Made by a program: the position numbers and the translations under genes
The notes under the pieces: generated by a model
The model's input: only the letters and a program-made list of their open reading frames with translations
The model's database searches: none
Told to the model about the DNA's origin: nothing
Assembly (NCBI GenBank): GCA_022340645.1
Contig: JAJDNP010000018.1
Location: 1-59,740, forward strand
Source: Gammaproteobacteria bacterium
Lineage (GTDB): Bacteria > Pseudomonadota > Gammaproteobacteria > SZUA-229
Direction of reading: 5' to 3'
Length of the DNA stretch: 59,740 nt
Shown: positions 41,231-48,828 of the stretch, piece by piece
Position numbering within the stretch: the stretch's first letter is position 1
How the letters are laid out: each line of letters starts with the position of its first letter

Positions 41231-43492
41231 ATGAGTGGCATGGCTAATGAAATGAAAATTGGTGCATATATCTGTAACGGATGCGGCATCGGCGACCGAC
41301 TGGATTCCGCTCAGCTGGAGTCAACAGCAAAACGTGACGGTAAAGCTGCAATCTGCCAGCAGCACGACTTCCTGTGTTCAGAAGCCGGTGTAAACATGAT
41401 TCAGCATGACATCGATAATGAAGGCGTTAACCGTGTGGTTATCGCTGCCTGTTCACGTCGTGCAAAAACGGATGCGTTTAACTTTCAGAATGTTGCACTG
41501 GTGCGCACCAACCTGCGCGAAGGCGTGATCTGGGTGCGTCCTGATACGGATGACCAGCAGGAAACCACACAGGAAATGGCTGACGACTATATCCGCATGG
41601 GCTGTGCTGAAGCGAAATATGCCAAACCGCCCGCACCCAGTGGTGAGCAGTCAGTCAATAAAAATATTCTGATCGCTGGTGGTGGTGTCTCTGGTATGAA
41701 GGCGGCCCTGGAAGCTTCCAGGGCAGGTTACCCATGTACTATCGTTGAAAAAACGGGCGCATTAGGCGGCGCCACTGCACAGCTATACAAGAAGATCCCT
41801 ACCAAAGCACCTTATGCTGATCCTGAAGATACCGGCGTTGCCGAGATGATTGCGGCGGTTGAAGCAGACAGCAATATTACGGTTTACCTGAATTCTACGC
41901 TGACAAATACAGCCGGCGCGCCAGGTCGTTTTGCCGCTGACATCACCACTGAGAGTGGCAGCACAGAGACCAAAGACTTTGGCGCCATTGTACAGGCATC
42001 CGGTTTCAGCCCGTATGACGCCAGCAAGCTGCCTGAATTTGCTTACGGTAAAAACAAAGATGTTGTCACCCAGATGGAACTGGAAGCACTGGCGAAAGCA
42101 GCTAATGGTGGTCCGATAAAACGTCCATCCGATGGCAAAGAAGTTTCCAGCGTACTGTTCATTCAATGCGCCGGTCAGCGCAGCAAGAAAGAAGGTCACC
42201 TGGAACACTGTTCCGGTTACTGCTGTAGCGCAAGTATCAAGCAGGCGATGTACTTTAAAGATCAGAATGCTGATATTGAAACCACAGTACTGTTTACTGA
42301 TCTGCGCACACCGGGCGCCGGCGGCGAGAATTTCTACCGTAGCGGCCAGAACAAAGGTGTTTCTTTCAGAAAAGGTATTGCCTCGGAAGTGGTCGACGGT
42401 GCAAACCCGACCGTTAAATTCAAAGATCTGATTCTTGATGAAGACATGTCGGAAGAAGTCGACCTGGTGGTTCTGGCAACCGGTATGGTGCCTAACGCAG
42501 GCCAGCCGACACGTGCTCAGTTAACAGACCAGGACAACGAGGACATGGCATCAGAGAAAGCGGGGGAAGAAGTCGAGATTCGCATTGATGTTGAGTCTAT
42601 CCTGAACCTTGACTACCGTCAGGGTAAAGACGTGCCTCATATGGACAACGGTTTTGCTGATTCACACTTTATCTGTTTCCCATACGAGACGCAGCGTACC
42701 GGCATCTACACAGCCGGTCCAGTACGTCGCCCTATGGATTCGCAGCAGGCGATGGAAGACGCCGTTGGCGCAGCAATGAAAGCGATCGGTGCAGCTGAGA
42801 ACTCGGGCCTGGGTCGTGCGCAGCATCCACGTGTTGGCGACCTCAGCTTCCCGACTTTCCGTAAAGAAGGCTGTACCCAGTGTAAGCGTTGTACTGTGGA
42901 GTGTCCTTTCGGCGCCATCAACGAAGATGAAAAAGGCTACCCGATTTACAATGAATCGCGTTGCCGCCGTTGTGGTACCTGTATGGGCGCCTGTCCGGTA
43001 CGTGTTATTTCATTCGAGAATTACTCGATCGATACCGTGGGTCAACAGCTTAAGGCAGTTGACATGCCTGACGAATTCTCGGAAAAACCACGCATCCTGG
43101 TACTGGCCTGTGAGAATGATGCCTATCCTGCACTGGATATGGCAGCACAGAACAAGCTGGAATACAGTGCGTTCACCCGCATCATCCCGGTGCGTTGTTT
43201 AGGTTCCGTCAGCTTGAGCTGGATTACTGATTCTCTGAACAGCGGATTCGATGGCATTATCCTGATGGGTTGCCCGAGCGGTGATGACTACCAGTGTCAC
43301 TTTGTTAAAGGTTCGGGCACAGCGCAGGAACGTATGGGCAAAGTTGGTGATACGCTGCAATCATTAAGCCTTGAACAGGAACGTGTACAGACTTATGAAA
43401 TATCCATTACCGATATTCATAAAGTCCCCAAAATCATTAACGACATGGTTGATACCATCGAGCAGATCGGTATGAGCCCATTCAAATTCTAG
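41231..43492 (+). CDS. qmoB: QmoB-like FAD/iron-sulfur protein (HdrA + ferredoxin + MvhD domains)
   Basis: The 753-aa protein has an N-terminal CNGCG (Cys15/18), an HdrA-type FAD domain from about residue 138 (NILIAGGGVSGMKAALEASR), two [4Fe-4S] motifs (CTQCKRCTVECP ~548-559 and CRRCGTCMGACP ~577-588) and an MvhD-like C-terminal domain (~615-753; VLACENDAYPAL, VRCLGSVS, LMGCPSGDDYQC). The domain order is that of QmoB. It would carry the electron-bifurcating or branching flavin. It starts 2 bases after qmoA. Confidence 0.92.
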   Translation: MSGMANEMKIGAYICNGCGIGDRLDSAQLESTAKRDGKAAICQQHDFLCSEAGVNMIQHDIDNEGVNRVVIAACSRRAKTDAFNFQNVALVRTNLREGVIWVRPDTDDQQETTQEMADDYIRMGCAEAKYAKPPAPSGEQSVNKNILIAGGGVSGMKAALEASRAGYPCTIVEKTGALGGATAQLYKKIPTKAPYADPEDTGVAEMIAAVEADSNITVYLNSTLTNTAGAPGRFAADITTESGSTETKDFGAIVQASGFSPYDASKLPEFAYGKNKDVVTQMELEALAKAANGGPIKRPSDGKEVSSVLFIQCAGQRSKKEGHLEHCSGYCCSASIKQAMYFKDQNADIETTVLFTDLRTPGAGGENFYRSGQNKGVSFRKGIASEVVDGANPTVKFKDLILDEDMSEEVDLVVLATGMVPNAGQPTRAQLTDQDNEDMASEKAGEEVEIRIDVESILNLDYRQGKDVPHMDNGFADSHFICFPYETQRTGIYTAGPVRRPMDSQQAMEDAVGAAMKAIGAAENSGLGRAQHPRVGDLSFPTFRKEGCTQCKRCTVECPFGAINEDEKGYPIYNESRCRRCGTCMGACPVRVISFENYSIDTVGQQLKAVDMPDEFSEKPRILVLACENDAYPALDMAAQNKLEYSAFTRIIPVRCLGSVSLSWITDSLNSGFDGIILMGCPSGDDYQCHFVKGSGTAQERMGKVGDTLQSLSLEQERVQTYEISITDIHKVPKIINDMVDTIEQIGMSPFKF

Positions 43493-43501
43493 GAGACTGC
43501 C

Positions 43502-44125
43502 ATGAGTGATATAAATACAGGCATGGTTGAAAAATACCGCAACAACTTTCTTAAAGAAGTTGAAGCCAACGTCGAAGAAGGCGATTGGGTGAAAATGTGC
43601 ATGCAATGCGGCGTGTGCTCAGGCTCATGCCCGATGGGCCCATACTGGGACCACCCGCCACAGGAATTGTTCATGATGATCCGTGCCGGTAAACGTGATG
43701 AAGTGCTGACTTCGACATCGATGTGGATGTGTACTTCCTGCTACAACTGTATCGTACGTTGTCCGCGTGAACTGCCAATCACCCATATCATGCACGGTCT
43801 GGCGCACTATGCGACTCGCCTGGGCATTGAGCCTAAAGGCCAGCCGACTCGTCAGTTTGCCCAGCTGTTCTGGGACAACCTGGCGAAAAACGGTCGTGTA
43901 AACGAGTTATGGCTAGGTGTTAACCTGTACTTCATGAACGGCCTGGTGGAAGGCATTAAAGTTGCTATGGGTATGGCCGGCATCGGTTTTGGTATGCTTA
44001 AGGCGGGCCGTTTAAGCCTTAAAGAACTTGTAGGCGGTCACACCGTGAAAGACAAGAAAGGCTTTAAAGCGATGATCAAAAAAGCACAGGAGCTGGAAGC
44101 GGCTCGCATTGATAACGCTCAATAG
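43502..44125 (+). CDS. hdrC: HdrC-like iron-sulfur protein
   Basis: The 207-aa protein has two [4Fe-4S] motifs (CMQCGVCSGSCP, Cys33/36/39/43; CTSCYNCIVRCP, Cys77/80/83/87). The C-terminal part (~115-207) is soluble and partly amphipathic. In Desulfovibrio-type operons this place is taken by qmoC, a fusion of HdrC with a membrane HdrE-like part; here the membrane part is missing. It would relay electrons between QmoAB and HdrB. GGAG lies before the ATG. Confidence 0.9.
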   Translation: MSDINTGMVEKYRNNFLKEVEANVEEGDWVKMCMQCGVCSGSCPMGPYWDHPPQELFMMIRAGKRDEVLTSTSMWMCTSCYNCIVRCPRELPITHIMHGLAHYATRLGIEPKGQPTRQFAQLFWDNLAKNGRVNELWLGVNLYFMNGLVEGIKVAMGMAGIGFGMLKAGRLSLKELVGGHTVKDKKGFKAMIKKAQELEAARIDNAQ

Positions 44126-44145
44126 GTTGAGGCAGGTATAGAACT

Positions 44146-45042
44146 ATGGCAAAAGAATATTCATTTTACCCGGGTTGTTCATCACAGGAAGCAGCGTCTT
44201 CTTCAAACTACCTGAAGTCAGTACAGTCAATGTGTGATGTGCTGGATATTAAACTTAACGTTATTCCAGACTGGAATTGCTGCTCTGCATCTATCGGTTA
44301 TTGTGGTGGTGGTGAGCTCCCTCGCCTGGCGCTGTCAGCGCGCAACATTGCCCTGTCCGAGCAGCACAATGCCGGCCAGGACATCGTTGCAACCTGTGCC
44401 GCCTGCTGGCTGGCAACCAAGGAAACCCAGGAGCGCCTGGACCACGATGCCGGCCTGATGGCTGAAACCAATGAGGCACTGGCGGAAGCGGGCCTGAAAC
44501 TGAAGAACGAAACCAAGATCCGTCACATGGTTGAAGTGCTGATCGAGGATATCGGTTACGAAGAAATGGGCAAACATGTGAAGAAGCCGCTGGATGGTAT
44601 CAAGATCGCAGGTTATGTCGGCTGTCAGACCAACCGCCCGTTCGGCATTGAAGGCGAGTCATTTGAAAATCCCAAATATCTCGATAAATTCATCGAGACC
44701 ATGGGTGCCGAACCGGTTGAAAAATACGACAAGAAGGTCTCCTGCTGTGGCGGCGCACTGGCGTTCTCAGAACCTGAAAAATCACAGGCACTGATCAAGG
44801 ACATCATCGAAGCCGCCTACGACGGCGGTGCCGATATGATCGTTACACCCTGCCCGGTATGCCAGATGAACGTGGAAGTCTATCAGGATAAAATTAATGC
44901 CAAGTACGGCACCAAGTTCCATATCCCGGTAACTTACTACAGTACATTGATGTCCGTTGCTTACGGCAAAAACGGCAAAGAATCTGGTCTTAATGGACAG
45001 ATTATTAAAGCCGAAAAACTGGAAGCTATAGCCGGCAAATAG
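44146..45042 (+). CDS. hdrB: HdrB-like protein with two CCG domains
   Basis: The 298-aa protein has two CCG (CX31-39CCX35-36CXXC) domains: YPGCSS (Cys11), NCCSAS (Cys45/46) and TCAACW; then GYVGCQTNR, SCCGGALAFS and TPCPVCQMN. These bind noncubane [4Fe-4S] clusters that reduce disulfides in heterodisulfide reductase. As the last gene in qmoA-qmoB-hdrC-hdrB it completes a soluble QmoAB-HdrCB complex. A strong terminator follows. Confidence 0.92.
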   Translation: MAKEYSFYPGCSSQEAASSSNYLKSVQSMCDVLDIKLNVIPDWNCCSASIGYCGGGELPRLALSARNIALSEQHNAGQDIVATCAACWLATKETQERLDHDAGLMAETNEALAEAGLKLKNETKIRHMVEVLIEDIGYEEMGKHVKKPLDGIKIAGYVGCQTNRPFGIEGESFENPKYLDKFIETMGAEPVEKYDKKVSCCGGALAFSEPEKSQALIKDIIEAAYDGGADMIVTPCPVCQMNVEVYQDKINAKYGTKFHIPVTYYSTLMSVAYGKNGKESGLNGQIIKAEKLEAIAGK

Positions 45043-45062
45043 CGGTATCGAAATAACTCGAT

Positions 45063-45091
45063 AAAAAAGCCCGACTTGTTCGGGCTTTTTT
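45063..45091 (+). terminator. Intrinsic terminator of the qmo-hdr operon
   Basis: AAAAAAGCCCGA and TCGGGCTTTTTT form a 12-bp A-T/G-C stem with loop CTTGT, 20 bases after hdrB, and end in a T-run. It is a textbook rho-independent terminator. Confidence 0.93.
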
Positions 45092-45275
45092 AATATTTCT
45101 CTTGCAGGGGTGGAATCTTGTTCCGCGATTAATCTCGAAAAGCCGGGACAGATAATAGCATTAAAGAAATAAGCTGAAGTTCAATAATTTCACATCATAC
45201 AAGGCGTAAATAATAGATAAACATCAACAACAGGCGGATGAAGATGACAGTCATCAGTTAGATTTCACTTTTATC

Positions 45276-45683
45276 TCATTCAAGTGATAACCCGCTAATA
45301 TCATATTTCATGTTTTCCAGCTCACACAAAACACCGGTTTTCTCAATCGCATATTTGTACTGGTTCGCTTTCTCAATCGACAGGTTCATTTTTATTGTTG
45401 TCGGTGAAGCTCTCAATATTTTCCTGCTTTTCTCGGGTGTAATTTTAAACAGCTTTGCAAATTCCATCTCTATGAAATATTCGCCCTTATCTGCTGCATA
45501 ACCATTTACTATTACTCTGTACAAGTCTTCGGACATATATATTCTCCGCACTTTTGAATCATGAATTAATCTTTTTAAAAAAACAGGCTGCATCTTTACT
45601 GTATTCCCCAACCACAGGTGATGGCGCTCTGCATTGTATACAAATGGTATAGTCAGTATTACTAATACTGATGATAGTAACAA
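45276..45683 (-). CDS. Small protein with a ribosomal L7/L12-C-terminus-like domain
   Basis: The 135-aa protein has an N-terminal hydrophobic stretch (LLSSVLVILTIPFV) that could be a signal or anchor, and a C-terminal domain (~residues 78-123) with FAKLFKITPEKSRKIL, IKMNLSIEKANQYKYAIEK and TGVLCELE. That pattern, phi-G/S-x-x-x-A-x-x-Y-K-x-A-L-E-x-x-G, is found in L7/L12-like helper domains of unknown function. It stands alone, convergent with hdrB. Confidence 0.6.
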   Translation of the reverse strand: MLLSSVLVILTIPFVYNAERHHLWLGNTVKMQPVFLKRLIHDSKVRRIYMSEDLYRVIVNGYAADKGEYFIEMEFAKLFKITPEKSRKILRASPTTIKMNLSIEKANQYKYAIEKTGVLCELENMKYDISGLSLE

Positions 45684-45921
45684 TTTTTCTCTGCTGCCAG
45701 TTGAGGCTGGTATTTTCTATATGAAAATCGTTTTAATGCAGGCGCATTGCTGTGATATCACCGCATTAGTGATTTAGCGATAATTCCATCACCATTGTTC
45801 CAGCCAGCCGACTAACATACGCCACACAACGTGGCAACTGTGAATATACATCAATATTAAAGGCACTTAAGCGGGGCTTGCGGATGCTGTTATACAGGAT
45901 AAATCCTGGCAGCATATTCAG

Positions 45922-46827
45922 TTATTGCTCAGGTAGTTGATTGACAAAGGTAACTATCCCGGCATTGCTCTTTGACAGGTACATTGCTTTATCAGCACGA
46001 TGGATAAGCTCACGCAAGTCATCTTTATCATCCGGATAGATACCCGCGCCAACACTGACACCGATATGGATAGGTTGATTTTTCAGCATAAATGGATCAG
46101 AAATCAATTTGCTTATTTTACTGCTGATGCTTCCCAGCAATTCATATTTATCTGCTACGTTAGTAAGATTGATGAAAATTAAAAACTCGTCCCCGCCCAT
46201 TCTGAAAATAACATCATCATATCGAACCGACACTTTTAGCCGGTTGGCAACCATTTTTAAAATAGAATCTCCTGCGGCATGGCCAAGGTTGTCATTGACC
46301 GGTTTGAAATTATTCAGGTCAAGATTTAACACACCGATTGTTTGCCATGTTGCCAGAATTCTGCTGTTCGATTTTAGAACTTCTTCCAGGTAGCGACGGT
46401 TAAACAGGTTGGTAAGTACATCAACATTTGAATTTGATTCCAGATACGATATTTCTCGCTGAATTGAAGTGTAATCCTGTATTGTGGCAACACCGTATAA
46501 TTCACCACTGATTTTGACACTCGCTATGGAAATTCGAGAATTGAATCCTTCGCCTTTTGAGTTAATGCAGGGTATTGTTGTCCTTGTCATCATATCCTTG
46601 GGAGTAGAGCTGGAATAAATAAACTCCCTGACATATTGCTGATGATTTATGCTGTCCGGTTTACTCATTAAATCATCAATATGCATTTGCATCATCTGGT
46701 TTTTTGTGTAGCCAAACAGGCTGGCACATGCTGAATTGGCAAATATTATTTCAGAGGAGACATTTGCAATTAGAACTGGATCGCCGAGAAGCTCAAGAAA
46801 GTCTGTTATTTTAGAGATATCGCTCAT
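45922..46827 (-). CDS. PAS-GGDEF diguanylate cyclase
   Basis: The 301-aa cytoplasmic protein has a PAS domain (~8-120; FLELLGDPVLIANVSSEIIF) and a GGDEF domain (~130-298) with an intact active site (RMGGDEFLIF) and an inhibitory RxxD site (RYDD) five residues before it. It should make c-di-GMP with product inhibition; the PAS ligand is unknown. A possible target, the PilZ protein at 47835, lies close by on the other strand. Confidence 0.93.
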   Translation of the reverse strand: MSDISKITDFLELLGDPVLIANVSSEIIFANSACASLFGYTKNQMMQMHIDDLMSKPDSINHQQYVREFIYSSSTPKDMMTRTTIPCINSKGEGFNSRISIASVKISGELYGVATIQDYTSIQREISYLESNSNVDVLTNLFNRRYLEEVLKSNSRILATWQTIGVLNLDLNNFKPVNDNLGHAAGDSILKMVANRLKVSVRYDDVIFRMGGDEFLIFINLTNVADKYELLGSISSKISKLISDPFMLKNQPIHIGVSVGAGIYPDDKDDLRELIHRADKAMYLSKSNAGIVTFVNQLPEQ

Positions 46828-47253
46828 TTCATTTATTCCCCTGACTTGCCAAAAACAGAAATCAGTGGTTCCCTGGTTTATTTAATTGTTGCGCTTCAGT
46901 CCCTGCCGCAAGACTTTAATGGGAAAGAATATGAACAGGAAAAAACAGCGGGCCTTTCATTACTACTGTGGATAACAGAATCGTTATCCGTATCCCAATA
47001 CAATACCGCCCGGCATAACTTCGTTTCCTGTTTATACATCCGTTTTTTGTGAACAAAAAAACTGAAACAGATCAGCTGGTTTTTATCATAACTTATAAAT
47101 GACCGCAAGCAGCGCATTCATCGGCCGTTACTGCAAATACCTGCATAAATATTTTCCATATCTGCATTTATTGTCTAAAAACATGCGAATTATTGGCTAT
47201 TTTACCGAACACATCTATAGATATTCAGTACTAAAAAATTACGAGTAGCTGGC
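46828..47253. other. Intergenic region between divergent genes
   Basis: 426 bases with no convincing gene. Open frames here lack ribosome sites and family resemblance. It must contain promoters for the cyclase (minus) and the lipoprotein (plus); no clear operator seen. Confidence 0.5.
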
Positions 47254-47814
47254 ATGTTATATCTAAACAGGATTATTTGTGTTTTAGTGCTGATATACAT
47301 ATCTGGCTGCGCCACGACTGGCACAACCGTGTCTGACCGGCAAAACAATATAGACAAGATGGAACATATAGTACTAAGACAGCTTTATACACTGATGCCT
47401 GAAGTTAGAAATCAAATTGAGGAGTCACCGGGATATGCGGTATTCAGCAGTGCTAATGTAAACATTCTTCTGATCAGTATTGGCGGTGGTTATGGTGTGG
47501 CTAATAATAACGATACCCTGGAACGCACCTATATGAAAATGGGAGAAGCAGGCGTTGGTCCCGGCCTGGGCATAAAGGACTTTCGTGCCGTCTTTGTATT
47601 TCATAGTAAAACAGCCAGGGACGCATTTATAGAAGATGGCTGGTCACTCGGAGCGCAGGTCGATGCAGCTGTTAAATTTAACGATTCAGGTGGCGCTACA
47701 GGCGGCTCGGTGACTGTTGGCGATATTACTGTTTATGAAATGACACAATCAGCATTAACACTGCAGGCAACGCTTAAAGCGACAAAATACTGGAAAGATG
47801 ATTATTTAAATTAA
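47254..47814 (+). CDS. SYLF (YSC84/lipid-binding) domain lipoprotein
   Basis: The 186-aa lipoprotein has lipobox ISGC (Cys19) and a SYLF/Ysc84-type domain: PGYAVFSSANVNILLISIGGG, GEAGVGPGLGIKDFRAVFVF and GWSLGAQVDAAVKF. Bacterial members bind phospholipid or act in the envelope stress response. It is 20 bases before the J-domain/PilZ gene and may be transcribed with it. Confidence 0.85.
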   Translation: MLYLNRIICVLVLIYISGCATTGTTVSDRQNNIDKMEHIVLRQLYTLMPEVRNQIEESPGYAVFSSANVNILLISIGGGYGVANNNDTLERTYMKMGEAGVGPGLGIKDFRAVFVFHSKTARDAFIEDGWSLGAQVDAAVKFNDSGGATGGSVTVGDITVYEMTQSALTLQATLKATKYWKDDYLN

Positions 47815-47834
47815 CAGCATCAAAAAACCGAGCG

Positions 47835-48563
47835 ATGACAATGAGACATAACCGTCGTAATTATTACCGCATTCTACATGTGCAAATGGACGCCCCCACA
47901 GAAATTATCAAGGCCAGCTATCGGACCTGTATGCAGAAACTGCGGGCACACCCAGATCTGGGTGGCGATAACTGGAATGCCGCCTTGCTGAATGAAGCGC
48001 TGGCAGTACTGAGCAACCCGGAAAAACGACAGAAGTACGACCGGGAACTCGCTAATAAACAGACATTCAAACGCGATGTTGCTGATGCCGAAACAACAAC
48101 CACAACAGCGGTAAATCAGCCAGAGCGGCCGGGCGGATACAGCATTAAATCAGAACCTTGTTCATTCTGTGGCGCACCACCCGCCAGCCCTGACTTTCCC
48201 GAGTGCCTGCGCTGTCAGAGCCCATTGACACGTCCGCTCACAGATGACCCGTCACCGGCCGATCAGCGTGCTTTTGATCGTATGGAGCACCGCTGCCCGG
48301 TCGATGTCTGTGTATACTGGCCTCAGCACAGTGCTTACCGTGGACATATTCACAATCTGACGCCGGGTGGCGTAATGATAACGCTGGAACATCAACTGGT
48401 AGCCGACCAGGTAATAAAGTTATGCAGCAGTTTGCTTGATGCAGTTGCCCGTGTTGTCAGCTGTAATCACGACATTAATCAACAGGGTTTTGTGCTTGGA
48501 CTTGAATTCATCACTTTGCGCATTAACCGGCCAAAAGGCACATTTATTTCTGAAAGTGTCTGA
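47835..48563 (+). CDS. J-domain / zinc-ribbon / PilZ fusion protein
   Basis: The 242-aa protein has an N-terminal J domain (~8-72) with HPD at residues 39-41, a zinc ribbon (CSFC, Cys109/112; CLRC, Cys124/127) and a C-terminal PilZ domain with the c-di-GMP motifs RMEHR (149-153) and NLTPGG (174-179). It could recruit DnaK in a c-di-GMP-dependent manner. The ATG at 47835 or the one two codons later may be the start. Confidence 0.82.
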   Translation: MTMRHNRRNYYRILHVQMDAPTEIIKASYRTCMQKLRAHPDLGGDNWNAALLNEALAVLSNPEKRQKYDRELANKQTFKRDVADAETTTTTAVNQPERPGGYSIKSEPCSFCGAPPASPDFPECLRCQSPLTRPLTDDPSPADQRAFDRMEHRCPVDVCVYWPQHSAYRGHIHNLTPGGVMITLEHQLVADQVIKLCSSLLDAVARVVSCNHDINQQGFVLGLEFITLRINRPKGTFISESV

Positions 48564-48642
48564 GTCACGGCCAATTTCCGCCATCCGACCGGGTAGTACA
48601 GGCATAAACCAGTTCAAATTTCATTTATTGTCCCAGGACGAT

Positions 48643-48755
48643 AGTAAAAACTTTGCACTTTAGTGCAAGGCTTTAGCAATGATACATATCTAATGAATAT
48701 GTCTTTCTGTCATGAGAGCAAGTTATGGACTTTCAGTCCAAAGTCGTGAGTTCAG
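48643..48755. repeat. Dispersed ~110-bp repeat, copy 2 (uninterrupted)
   Basis: It contains two small palindromes, GCACTTTAGTGC at one end and GGACTTTCAGTCC at the other, joined by AGCAATGATACATATCT and GTCATGAGAGCAA. The same sequence in reverse orientation, split by an insertion, lies at 29204-29445. It occupies most of the 265-base gap after the J-domain/PilZ gene. Confidence 0.75.
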
Positions 48756-48795
48756 AACATCAAAAAGAGACAACGGTTATGCACTGCCGATACTA

Positions 48796-48828
48796 TTAAC
48801 CCGGCGACAATATATGTCGCCGGGTTAA
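48796..48828 (-). terminator. Hairpin just after the RND pump gene (repeat copy 2)
   Basis: TTAACCCGGCGA and TCGCCGGGTTAA form a perfect 12-bp stem directly after the RND stop codon. It is nearly identical, loop included, to the hairpin at 24090-24122. Confidence 0.65.

Noticed and set aside
41783-42208. 141-codon open frame on the minus strand
   Set aside because: Antisense shadow of qmoB with no recognisable domain.
46846-47052. 68-codon open frame between the cyclase and lipoprotein genes
   Set aside because: No ribosome site, signal or family resemblance.
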